Shown: one piece after another, positions 1-8,825 of the stretch
Numbering within the stretch: position 1 is the first letter of the stretch
Layout of the letters: every line of letters begins with the position of its first letter
DNA from: Prochlorococcus marinus str. MIT 9215
GTDB taxonomy: Bacteria > Cyanobacteriota > Cyanobacteriia > PCC-6307 > Cyanobiaceae
NCBI GenBank assembly: GCA_949486985.1
Contig: CATBLW010000092.1
Span: forward strand, 1 to 32,308
Length of the DNA stretch: 32,308 nt
Direction of reading: 5' to 3'
Position numbers and translations under genes: made by a program
Notes under the pieces: generated by a model
Seen by the model: only the letters and a program-made list of their open reading frames with translations
Database searches by the model: none
Told to the model about the DNA's origin: nothing

Positions 1-1226
1 TCCATAACCAAAGTTTCGACAGGCTCACAAGCAATATCGTCAATCGTTCGATAAATCACCTGCGGCTGAGAGACCTGAAATTCATATCCCTCTCGACGCA
101 TGGTTTCGATCAAAATCCCCAGGTGAAGTTCACCTCGACCACTCACAGAAAAGCGATCAGGAGAATCTGTTTCTTCTACTCTGAGAGCAACATTAGTCAG
201 CAATTCTTTGTTTAAACGATCACGTAATTGACGACTGGTAACAAATTTGCCCTCTTTGCCAGCAAAGGGAGAGTCGTTCACCACAAAAGTCATCTGCAAT
301 GTGGGTTCGTCCACCTTGATCAAGGGCAATGCCTTGGGTTCATCAGGGCAAGCAATCGTCTCGCCAATATTCACGTCATCAAAACCAGCCAAAGCTACGA
401 GATCACCAGCTGAGGCTTCTTCGATCTCAATGCGCTGCAAACCTTCAAAACCAAGAAGCTTGCTAATTCTTCCGCGCTTCGTACTGCCATTATCTTTGAT
501 CAACAAAGCACTCTGGCCATTGCGAATGATGCCGTTATGTACACGCCCAATCACAATACGGCCAAGAAAATCTGAATAATCAAGGGTTGTGATCTGTAGC
601 TGCAGAGGCTTCGTTTCGTCACCAACTGGTGGTGGAACATGACGCAAGATGGCATCAAACAAAGGCTTCATATTGTCGCTTTCTGTCGCCATGTCGGGTT
701 TAGAGAAACCACCCATGCCACTTCCAAATAAATAAGGAAAGTCACACTGGTCATCATCTGCACCAAGCTCAATAAAAAGATCAAGGACCTTATCAACGGC
801 AGTTTCAGGATCAACTCGAGCACGATCTATCTTATTCACAAATACAATCGGTCTCAATCCTTGTTCAAGAGCTTTCTTCAAAACAAAGCGAGTCTGAGGC
901 ATTGGCCCTTCATTGGCATCAACAATCAATAGACATCCATCAACCATTCCAAGAACACGTTCAACCTCTCCACCAAAGTCAGCGTGGCCAGGTGTATCAA
1001 CAATATTGATGCGAGTATCGTTATAAGTAACAGCAGTATTTTTTGAGAGGATTGTAATTCCCCTTTCCCTCTCCAAATCATTGGAGTCCAACACACAAGT
1101 TGGAACCGCCTCATTGTCACGAAAAATCCCAGACTGACTGAGAAGAGCATCCACCAAAGTGGTTTTGCCGTGATCTACGTGAGCGATGATTGCAATGTTG
1201 CGGATCGCCTTAGCCTGGGCACTCAT
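1..1226 (-). CDS. typA: Translational GTPase TypA/BipA, 3' end truncated by window edge
   Basis: Reverse-strand reading from ATG at 1226 gives [29 protein letters not shown]..., the N-terminal G1 motif of TypA/BipA; open to window start. Absent from the ORF track, presumably because it runs off the edge. Confidence 0.92.
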   Translation of the reverse strand, partial: MSAQAKAIRNIAIIAHVDHGKTTLVDALLSQSGIFRDNEAVPTCVLDSNDLERERGITILSKNTAVTYNDTRINIVDTPGHADFGGEVERVLGMVDGCLLIVDANEGPMPQTRFVLKKALEQGLRPIVFVNKIDRARVDPETAVDKVLDLFIELGADDDQCDFPYLFGSGMGGFSKPDMATESDNMKPLFDAILRHVPPPVGDETKPLQLQITTLDYSDFLGRIVIGRVHNGIIRNGQSALLIKDNGSTKRGRISKLLGFEGLQRIEIEEASAGDLVALAGFDDVNIGETIACPDEPKALPLIKVDEPTLQMTFVVNDSPFAGKEGKFVTSRQLRDRLNKELLTNVALRVEETDSPDRFSVSGRGELHLGILIETMRREGYEFQVSQPQVIYRTIDDIACEPVETLVM

Positions 1227-1245
1227 GGGTCCTAGACGTTTATAA

Positions 1246-1269
1246 GAGAAAAAGAACGCCTAAAGGCGC
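1246..1269 (-). terminator. Possible weak intrinsic terminator downstream of the VanY-like gene
   Basis: Minus strand reads GCGCCTTTAGGCGTTCTTTTTCTC: short stem CGCC/GGCG followed by a T-rich tract. Confidence 0.35.
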
Positions 1270-1407
1270 AGTGGCGGAAGGCTATCTCAGCGTGAGATTT
1301 GACAGATCGACAACTGTCTATTCAAGCAACTGAATTCCACTGGCGACAACGAACTGACGCTCAAAAGACGGGCAATCAACACACAGTCGATCAATCAAAA
1401 GAGAAAT

Positions 1408-2148
1408 TCAGCGATTTTCTAGCAGTTGACGGGCTGACTCAAACTGCTGCAAGGCAGGTGCTGATCCCTCAAATCGCCAGTGCCAAGGTTCATAGGTCAC
1501 TCCCTGAGGATTGCCTGGCGGGAAGGAAAGCGCGAAGTGATAACTGGCCGCATGATCCTGCAGCCAGCGAAACGCCCTGGTGGTGTCAAAATCCACCGAA
1601 AGATTGTGTTCTGGGCTATCTGCATCTCCTAAATCAATGGCATATCCAGTGCTGTGTTCGGAATAGCCCGGAGGAGCAGAAACCTTGGCACGCTCAGCTG
1701 CTGTCTGGTTGCGCTCAGATTTGACATCAAAAAAGATTCTCTCCTGCAAATCAATGGAACGAAATCCACTCAATAAGCTCAAAGCCACGCCGTCAGCAGC
1801 GGCCGCATCCTGCATCGAGCGCAAGGCTTCAGCCGCATCGAAATGAAGCTGAAGACCGGGCTGAACACTAATCAAATCTTGAATTGAAGCTTCGCGATAG
1901 GGAAAATGTCCCAGCAGTCGACCATCGGCCGCGGGACGTTCCTTGATTCCACGAATAGGAACTGAAGGCTCAAAACCGGCCAGCAACCTCGGCCCCAACA
2001 ACATGGCTGCGATCGAGGCAGAGAAGACCATCAAACAGACCCATAGCAACCTGCTACCCCCAGAGGCTTGGCGCCTCTGGGGACGGGAGCGGCGAGCAAC
2101 CGGAATGTCATCCCGACTAAGGCGTCGAGCCTGATCTGCACGAACCAC
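1408..2148 (-). CDS. D-alanyl-D-alanine carboxypeptidase, VanY-like (peptidase M15B), membrane anchored
   Basis: 246-aa ORF with GTG start, N-terminal TM segment (LLWVCLMVFSASIAAMLLG) and M15 zinc motifs SEHSTGYAIDLGD and EPWHWRF. Confidence 0.85.
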   Translation of the reverse strand: MVRADQARRLSRDDIPVARRSRPQRRQASGGSRLLWVCLMVFSASIAAMLLGPRLLAGFEPSVPIRGIKERPAADGRLLGHFPYREASIQDLISVQPGLQLHFDAAEALRSMQDAAAADGVALSLLSGFRSIDLQERIFFDVKSERNQTAAERAKVSAPPGYSEHSTGYAIDLGDADSPEHNLSVDFDTTRAFRWLQDHAASYHFALSFPPGNPQGVTYEPWHWRFEGSAPALQQFESARQLLENR

Positions 2149-2256
2149 GAAATTGGTGCAGTGTTCTATAGATCGTAAGGTGGGGCGCTAGGGGGCCCCA
2201 AAACCCGATTTAGGGAAGTAGCTTTCAGTTAAGTCATTCCGCGAAGCGGGTTCAAG

Positions 2257-3660
2257 ATGCTGCGTGTTGCCGTAGTCGGTGGTGGTCCAAGCGGTTCATG
2301 TGCCGCAGAAGTTCTTGCAAAAGCAGGTATCAAGACATGGCTGTTCGAGCGCAAACTCGACAATGCCAAGCCTTGTGGGGGTGCAATCCCTCTCTGCATG
2401 GTGGATGAATTCGACCTGCCCGAGTCGATCATCGATCGCAAAGTCCGCAATATGAAAATGATTTCGCCCTCAAACCGTGAGGTCGACATCAGTCTGGACA
2501 AGGTTTACAGCAAAGAAGACAAGAGTGAATACATCGGCATGTGCCGCAGGGAAGTCATGGATGCTTTCTTACGCAACCGTGCCGCTGACCTCGGTGCCAA
2601 CCTCGTCAATGGCCTGGTCACCAAAATCGATACCGGCTCCAATCGCCAAGGGCCCTACACACTCACCTATTCCGACTATTCAAGTGGCGAAATTACTGGC
2701 CAAGCCAAGACACTTGAGGTTGATCTAATCGTCGGAGCCGACGGCGCCAACAGCCGAGTTGCCAAGGCAATGGATGCTGGTGACTACAACTATGCCGTTG
2801 CTTTCCAGGAACGCATCAAGCTGCCTGAGAAAGAAATGGAGTACTACGAAGACCTCGCTGAAATGTATGTCGGCACTGATGTATCGCCCGACTTTTATGG
2901 CTGGGTATTCCCTAAGTACGACCATGTTGCGGTGGGTACTGGAACCATGCAGAAAAATCAATCTCTAATCAAAAGCTTGCAAGCAGGCGTGCGCGAAAGA
3001 GCAAAGAAACGACTGGTTCATGGAGAAGTCATCAAAGTAGAAGCTCATCCAATCCCTGAACATCCAAGACCTCGAAGAGTTGTTGGCAGGATGGCTCTTG
3101 TCGGAGATGCCGCTGGATATGTCACCAAGAGTTCTGGAGAAGGCATCTACTTTGCCGCCAAAAGTGGACGCATGTGTGCAGAGCAAATCGTTGAATCCAG
3201 CCAAGCAGGAAAGAGAATCCCTACGGAAGGAGACCTCAAGAAATACCTGAAGAAATGGGATAGAAAATACGGAACAACCTATACAGTTCTGGCCATACTC
3301 CAAGCCATCTTCTATTCAAACGACACCGCTAGAGAAGCCTTCGTTGCCATGTGTGATGACATGGATGTTCAACGCCTAACCTTTGACAGCTATCTATACA
3401 AAAAGGTTGTTGCTATGAATCCATGGCAACAGATCAAACTCTCTCTATTAACGGTTGATGCCTTGGCGAGAGGATTGTTCCGTCCGAAAACAATTTATAA
3501 ACCTGTTCCTAGTGCTGTCAGGAGTGATGAAGAAGTAAACGCTATGCTTGCCGTCAAAACAATTACCGGAGGCATCAAGGTAAAAGCCAAGAAAGATTCT
3601 GACAAAAATGCTTCCTCCAAAAGTGATGAGCGTGACCCTGCCCTAACAAACAAGTCGTAA
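2257..3660 (+). CDS. chlP: Geranylgeranyl reductase (geranylgeranyl diphosphate/chlorophyll reductase)
   Basis: 467-aa ORF: MLRVAVVGGGPSGSCAAEVLAKAG (FAD Rossmann), CGGAIPLCMVDEFDLP, VGADGANSRVAKAMDAGDYNYAVAFQERI and GDAAGYVTKSSGEGIYFAAKSG are characteristic of ChlP. Confidence 0.95.
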   Translation: MLRVAVVGGGPSGSCAAEVLAKAGIKTWLFERKLDNAKPCGGAIPLCMVDEFDLPESIIDRKVRNMKMISPSNREVDISLDKVYSKEDKSEYIGMCRREVMDAFLRNRAADLGANLVNGLVTKIDTGSNRQGPYTLTYSDYSSGEITGQAKTLEVDLIVGADGANSRVAKAMDAGDYNYAVAFQERIKLPEKEMEYYEDLAEMYVGTDVSPDFYGWVFPKYDHVAVGTGTMQKNQSLIKSLQAGVRERAKKRLVHGEVIKVEAHPIPEHPRPRRVVGRMALVGDAAGYVTKSSGEGIYFAAKSGRMCAEQIVESSQAGKRIPTEGDLKKYLKKWDRKYGTTYTVLAILQAIFYSNDTAREAFVAMCDDMDVQRLTFDSYLYKKVVAMNPWQQIKLSLLTVDALARGLFRPKTIYKPVPSAVRSDEEVNAMLAVKTITGGIKVKAKKDSDKNASSKSDERDPALTNKS

Positions 3661-3717
3661 TCACAGATCAAGGGAATAAACAAGCAGTGCAAGAATTAAT
3701 CATCTAGAGATATTTAC

Positions 3718-5883
3718 TTATCCATTAATTAGGCTGAAATCGGCCAGTACTCCTGCCTGATTTCGCAGCACCCCTAGCAAGTTCAGACGATTGGTTCTTA
3801 CCGCAATATCTTCTGCCATAACCATCACACTTTGATCGCCATCAAAGAAGGCAGCGAGTGCATCAGAGCCTGCAGTAAGACCCTTTGCTAATTGGGTATA
3901 GCGATCAGGTGAAGAACCTTGCGCGATTGGTTCAAGTGACATTAAAACCTTAAGCATTTCCGCTTCACTCGGCTTCTCAAACAAGCCAGGATCAACAACA
4001 TCAGCGGGACTCAAAACGTTTGCAGGCAAATCACCTTTTTCCGCCAAACGTGCGGCTCGTGTGACCACAGCCTGCACCGCCAACAACTCGCCCGTTGAGC
4101 GCATATTGACAAGCAAGTCCGCACGCATGCGGGCATCGGCAGGATCTGCCAGGAGACGATCAATCAAGACAGTTTCGCCAGCGACAGCCTGACAAAGGTC
4201 AAGATCGACTCCAGCCTCCTCCAACAAGCTGAGTATCCGCTGACGGCTGAACTCACCAAGTTCAGCAGCCAAATCAATGGGATTAATTTCAAATTGCTGC
4301 AGCAGCTCAGCCCAGTGGGAACAGGATTTCTCAAGCAAGGAGAGAAGGTTGAGCCGCCAACCCTTAGACCAAAGAATTTGCAACAGGCCGTTGCCGGCTC
4401 GCCGCAGGGCGTAGGGATCAGAAGAGCCGCTGGGACGCTCTCCCTTGGCATAGATGCTCAATAACAACTCGATGCGTTCTGCCAACGCAAGCAGAGCCCC
4501 AGGGTTCGAATCAGGCAAGGCATCACCGGCTCCACGGGGTAAGTAATGCTCAAGAACAGCTAGAGCAACCTCCCGTGGCTCGCCTTCCGCCAAAAGATAT
4601 TTACCACCAATCACTCCCTGCAACTCAGGGAATTCGCCCACCATCTGGCTGACAAGATCATGCTTACAAAGATGGGCCGCACGTCGCGCATGGTCGGCCT
4701 GATTTTCATCAAGATTCAGCTGTTTAGAGAGCAGGTCAACTAGCCACTCAATGCGCTCAACCCGATCCAGCAAAGAGCCAAGACCATCAGCAAAAGTAAC
4801 GCGAGCCAACTGATCCCGTCGATCAATGCTGGAGACGGCTCGATCAGCATCGACGAAAAACTCAGCATCGGCCAATCTCGCGTTTAGGACTCTTTCATTG
4901 CCTCGCCGCACGATCTCGCTGGCTTCGACGCGTCCATTGCCAATACAAAGAAAACGGGGCAGAAGGCTGCTCTTGGCATCAAGAGCCAAAGGATCATTGA
5001 CAGCATCAAGGCGATAGAGCGGGACATAACGTTGATGCACTCGCATCACGGTGCTGAGGACTTCAGCAGGCAAATCCAAATATTCAGCAGCGATTGAAGC
5101 CTCAATAAGGAGAGGCGCCTCCACCAAATCGGTGAGCTCGTCCACAAGCGCTTCAGGGAGGTCAGGGCGAGCCTCAAGCTCACCTGCCGCCTGATCAACA
5201 GCACGACGAATAAATTCAAGGCGCTTTTGTCGATCAACCTCAACACCCGCATCAGACATAGTTTTCAGATAGGTTTCTGCTGAAGGAATTGTCAAGAAAC
5301 CATCATCAAGTCGATGTCCACGACTGATATTTCCAGAACGAACCTCTGGTTCACAACCTTCTAAACAAACAGGGATGACCTGTTGATCCAACAAAGCCAC
5401 AAGCCAACGGATCGGTCTAGAGAAGCGTCTTTCACCACTGCCCCAGCGCATAAAACGACGCCCCTGAAGATTGCCGATCCATTGGGGTATCTGCTCAGCC
5501 AGCAGCTCTAAAGCAGGCCTTCCGCTTTCAAGAACCTTTGCAAACACGAAAGGTCCTTTGGGCGTATCTCTCACCTCAAGAGCGTCTGGTTGAAGACCAC
5601 AACGCTTGGCAAAGCCAAGCGCTGCCTGAGTGGGTTCACCATCTTTGAAAGCCTTGCCTGCTGGTGGCCCCTTCCGCTCTTCCTCAAGATCCTCAGCATC
5701 GAGGGCTAGATCGTCCACCTGCAGAACAAGGCGTCGAGGCGTACTACTGCATTGAATCTTGCCGTGTTGAAGACGCCTCTCTGCCAAGTCGCCTTGAACC
5801 ATCCGAGCGAGTTGAGGCAAAGCCAATCGAGCAAAATCAGCCGGCAGTTCCTCGGTTCCAATCTCCAGCAGAAAGCTCGACAC
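3718..5883 (-). CDS. glyS: Glycyl-tRNA synthetase beta subunit
   Basis: 721-aa ORF, GTG start, MSSFLLEIGTEELPADFA N-terminus and RRFMRWGSGERRFSRPIRWLVALLD typical of GlyS. Confidence 0.96.
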   Translation of the reverse strand: MSSFLLEIGTEELPADFARLALPQLARMVQGDLAERRLQHGKIQCSSTPRRLVLQVDDLALDAEDLEEERKGPPAGKAFKDGEPTQAALGFAKRCGLQPDALEVRDTPKGPFVFAKVLESGRPALELLAEQIPQWIGNLQGRRFMRWGSGERRFSRPIRWLVALLDQQVIPVCLEGCEPEVRSGNISRGHRLDDGFLTIPSAETYLKTMSDAGVEVDRQKRLEFIRRAVDQAAGELEARPDLPEALVDELTDLVEAPLLIEASIAAEYLDLPAEVLSTVMRVHQRYVPLYRLDAVNDPLALDAKSSLLPRFLCIGNGRVEASEIVRRGNERVLNARLADAEFFVDADRAVSSIDRRDQLARVTFADGLGSLLDRVERIEWLVDLLSKQLNLDENQADHARRAAHLCKHDLVSQMVGEFPELQGVIGGKYLLAEGEPREVALAVLEHYLPRGAGDALPDSNPGALLALAERIELLLSIYAKGERPSGSSDPYALRRAGNGLLQILWSKGWRLNLLSLLEKSCSHWAELLQQFEINPIDLAAELGEFSRQRILSLLEEAGVDLDLCQAVAGETVLIDRLLADPADARMRADLLVNMRSTGELLAVQAVVTRAARLAEKGDLPANVLSPADVVDPGLFEKPSEAEMLKVLMSLEPIAQGSSPDRYTQLAKGLTAGSDALAAFFDGDQSVMVMAEDIAVRTNRLNLLGVLRNQAGVLADFSLING

Positions 5884-5946
5884 AGAGATAAGCCTTAAGA
5901 ACTGATCAGTTTATGAATCAACCCTATTGATGAACTCAGCATCGAG

Positions 5947-7788
5947 ATGCGTGTGCGTTTCGCTACGGTGGACTATGAAAATAAAGACGCCGTGACTGCA
6001 GGGGAGACAGCATCGGGGCAGGCGGAAGAGCCCAGCCTCTCTCCATGCCTTGCCACGAAAACAGAGCGAACCAAGTTCGAGCAATTCAAGGCTGATAGCG
6101 CCTACTTACGCGACCCACTGCGTGATGAGCTTGCTAACGACATTGATCACTTCTCCAATGACGCTGTCCAACTGCTGAAATTCCACGGCAGTTATCAACA
6201 GGACAATCGCGAGAATCGTCAGAAAGGCCAAGGTAAGGATTGGCAAATGATGCTCCGCCTCCGTAGCCCAGGCGGACGCATCCCAGCCTCACTGTTTCTC
6301 GCCATGGACGATCTTTCGAACCGTCTTGGCAATGAAACGCTGCGTGCCACAACACGCCAAGCCTTTCAGATGCATGGCATTCGCAAAGACAATCTTAAAG
6401 AAGTCATCAGCACGATTCTTCACTCGATGGGCTCAACCCTTGCGGCCTGTGGTGATATCAACCGCAACGTGATGGCACCTGCCGCGCCCTACGAGAAGGG
6501 TGCCTATCCAGCTGCTCGTCAATTGGCTGAGCAGATAGCCGACCTCCTCAATCCAAAAGCAGCAGAAGGCTCCTACCTCGATCTTTGGGTGAATGGTGAC
6601 CTCAGCTATCGCATCCGCCCCTCCTCAACAGTAAAAAAGGCGCGTGCCAGACAACTCGAAGGTGGGGTCTTCAGTGGGGATGCCAATGAGCCCCTTTACG
6701 GCTCCACATACATGCCACGCAAGTTCAAGTGCGCCGTCACGGTGCCTGGGGACAATTCAGTGGACCTGCTCACCCAAGACATCGGCATGGTTGCCTTTGT
6801 CGATCAAAAAGGTGTTCTCAAGGGTTGCAATGTTTATGTCGGTGGTGGCATGGGACGCACCCATAACAATGAGCAAACCTTTGCTCGCACCGGCGACCCA
6901 CTTGGCTACGTAGCCGCTGAGCATCTTTTGGATTTGGTGCAGTCCGTCTTAGCTCTGCAAAGGGATTACGGGGATCGCAAAACGAGGCGCCATGCACGCA
7001 TGAAATATCTAATCAACGACCAAGGAATCAGCTGGTTCAAGAATGAACTCAAGAGCAAATACTTCCCTTATCCAATCAAAGGCTTGCGCCCAGAACCAAA
7101 GAGCAAACTCGAGGATTACCTGGGTTGGCATCGTCAGGCTGCAGGCAAATGGTTTGTTGGCCTGCCCTTGATGTCAGGTCGATTGGCAGGTGATCTCAAA
7201 AAAGGCCTTCGCAAACTTGTGGAGACCTACCAACTGGACATCCGCCTAACACCTAACCAGGATCTTCTGCTCTGCAATATCGGCACGCAACAACGCAGCA
7301 GCGTTCGCCATGACCTTGCTGCCCTCGGTTTTGAAGCACCAGAATCGATTACAAAGCTGGCAAGGCATGCCATCGCCTGTCCAGCACTACCTTTATGCGG
7401 GCTCGCCATGACAGAAGCGGAACGCAGCCTGCCGTCGATTCTTGCGCGCATCGATTCTCAGCTTCAACAGCTTGAAATTGACAAGTCGATCCTGATCCGT
7501 GTCACCGGCTGTCCCAATGGCTGTGCTCGGCCTTACATGGCCGAGCTCGGCTTGGTAGGAAGCGGGGTCGACCGTTATCAGCTCTGGCTAGGAGGAACCC
7601 CAAACCTGCAAAGACTCGCCAAGCCATACCTTCAACGCATGCCCATCGATCAACTCGAGACCACTCTCGAACCACTCCTGTTGAGCTGGAAAGAGGCTGG
7701 CGGACGTCGCAGCCTCGGCGATCACATCAACAAGCTTGGCGATCAAGCCGTACTTGCATTGCTATCCAATGCGGAACAGGCTCCATAG
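5947..7788 (+). CDS. sir: Ferredoxin-sulfite reductase
   Basis: 613-aa ORF with siroheme/Fe4S4 cysteine motifs ACPALPLCGLAMTEAER and TGCPNGCARPYMAELGLVGSG; N-terminal nitrite/sulfite reductase ferredoxin-like half. Confidence 0.93.
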   Translation: MRVRFATVDYENKDAVTAGETASGQAEEPSLSPCLATKTERTKFEQFKADSAYLRDPLRDELANDIDHFSNDAVQLLKFHGSYQQDNRENRQKGQGKDWQMMLRLRSPGGRIPASLFLAMDDLSNRLGNETLRATTRQAFQMHGIRKDNLKEVISTILHSMGSTLAACGDINRNVMAPAAPYEKGAYPAARQLAEQIADLLNPKAAEGSYLDLWVNGDLSYRIRPSSTVKKARARQLEGGVFSGDANEPLYGSTYMPRKFKCAVTVPGDNSVDLLTQDIGMVAFVDQKGVLKGCNVYVGGGMGRTHNNEQTFARTGDPLGYVAAEHLLDLVQSVLALQRDYGDRKTRRHARMKYLINDQGISWFKNELKSKYFPYPIKGLRPEPKSKLEDYLGWHRQAAGKWFVGLPLMSGRLAGDLKKGLRKLVETYQLDIRLTPNQDLLLCNIGTQQRSSVRHDLAALGFEAPESITKLARHAIACPALPLCGLAMTEAERSLPSILARIDSQLQQLEIDKSILIRVTGCPNGCARPYMAELGLVGSGVDRYQLWLGGTPNLQRLAKPYLQRMPIDQLETTLEPLLLSWKEAGGRRSLGDHINKLGDQAVLALLSNAEQAP

Positions 7789-8477
7789 ATCGCCTCAGGC
7801 TTATTACATCTCCATGCCCACAGTTGATCTCCATGACTGAAATGCCACCACTCATGGGGATGTTGAGCAAAGCCTGCAGTCGCCATCGCATCGGCAAGAA
7901 GACGACGCCTTTGATGCCATAGGCCGGCCTCAGAAGACGGATTTTCTCTTGCGGCTTCATCGAAGTGATCTGGTTCTGAAACAGCTCCGATGGCATCAAT
8001 TTCGCCTCCCATAGACAAGGGCGTGCCATTCGCTTCAGCAAGGGTGAGATCGACAGCAGCTCCAGTGCTATGTGGAGGAGGTGTAGAGGGATCAAGGCTT
8101 GGCGGAGCCCAAAACCTGCCAACAGCTTCAATGACCTCCTGAACAGCAACCGACTGAGAACTCTGATCACGATCAACCCCTCTTCGCTGGCACTCCTCAG
8201 CGATCGCGTGGTCAACCATGAAGGCCTGCACAGCGATAGGCCGCCAAGCATCAAAAACCGCAAGCCGCATTTTTGGCTCAGTTCGCTGCAGAGCAAACTG
8301 AGCCTTGATCAAGCGAATAATCACGCTCTCTCTCAACCGAAACGGATCCGCACCAACGCCATAAGGAGCTCCCAGGGCGGCATAGGGATGGGGCTCCAAA
8401 CGATGAATCAACGGAGGCAGCTGCTCCAGCGACTCTCCACAATCATGAATGGGCCGATCACTCCAAGGACGCAGCAT
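7743..8477 (-). CDS. D-alanyl-D-alanine dipeptidase, VanX-like (peptidase M15D)
   Basis: Track ORF 7743..8516; internal ATG at 8477 (MLRPWSDRPIHDC...) preferred. Motifs FDAWRP, HSTGAAVDLTL and HEWWHFSHGDQLWA of M15D zinc dipeptidases. 3' end overlaps sir by 46 bp. Confidence 0.85.
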   Translation of the reverse strand: MLRPWSDRPIHDCGESLEQLPPLIHRLEPHPYAALGAPYGVGADPFRLRESVIIRLIKAQFALQRTEPKMRLAVFDAWRPIAVQAFMVDHAIAEECQRRGVDRDQSSQSVAVQEVIEAVGRFWAPPSLDPSTPPPHSTGAAVDLTLAEANGTPLSMGGEIDAIGAVSEPDHFDEAARENPSSEAGLWHQRRRLLADAMATAGFAQHPHEWWHFSHGDQLWAWRCNKPEAIYGACSALDSNASTA

Positions 8478-8497
8478 AAAAAAGTTCGTACGGGAAC

Positions 8498-8527
8498 ATT
8501 TCCACAACAACAACACAGTTTTCCACA
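8498..8527 (+). promoter_or_regulatory. Two DnaA-box-like nonamers (ATTTCCACA 8498-8506; TTTTCCACA 8519-8527)
   Basis: TTTTCCACA is the cyanobacterial DnaA-box consensus; the second site is one base off and 21 bp away. Confidence 0.5.
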
Positions 8528-8782
8528 GCCGGAATCTCGCCGCCAGCTGAGAGTTTTATCAGCAAAACATCAAACAAACGCCTTTCGCAGCAACTTTCGG
8601 CAAACCTTAAGCAAATAGACTCAAGCAAAAGCAACTAGGTTCTTTCGCTGAGATCAATCTTCTTGCAATGTTTTTAAGCAAGCCAATAAAACATCTTCGC
8701 TCTTTCAAGGCTGGATTGATTAACCGACACGCAACAGAAACGAAGTAGCGCCGAACACATGGCATCGTTCACCAAACGACTC

Positions 8783-8800
8783 GAGACTCAAAAGAGTCTC
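8783..8800. other. Perfect hairpin GAGACTC-AAAA-GAGTCTC downstream of recG
   Basis: 7-bp perfect stem with 4-nt loop, 26 nt beyond the recG stop; no long U-tract on the minus strand. Confidence 0.5.
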
Positions 8801-8805
8801 ACCAC

Positions 8806-8814
8806 TGTGGAAAA
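8806..8814 (-). promoter_or_regulatory. DnaA-box nonamer (TGTGGAAAA = reverse of TTTTCCACA)
   Basis: Exact reverse complement of the box at 8519-8527, at the other end of the same intergenic region. Confidence 0.5.
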
Positions 8815-8825
8815 CCCTAGTCGCC

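Noticed and set aside
228-579. Plus-strand ORFs (61 and 110 aa)
   Set aside because: Antisense to the clearly coding typA frame; no recognisable protein features.
926-1150. 74-aa minus-strand ORF
   Set aside because: Alternative frame inside typA, whose true frame continues to 1226.
1299-1724. 141-aa plus-strand ORF
   Set aside because: Mostly antisense to the VanY-like gene; composition is not protein-like.
7727-8296. 189-aa minus-strand ORF
   Set aside because: Wrong frame within the VanX-like gene, whose frame has the M15 motifs.
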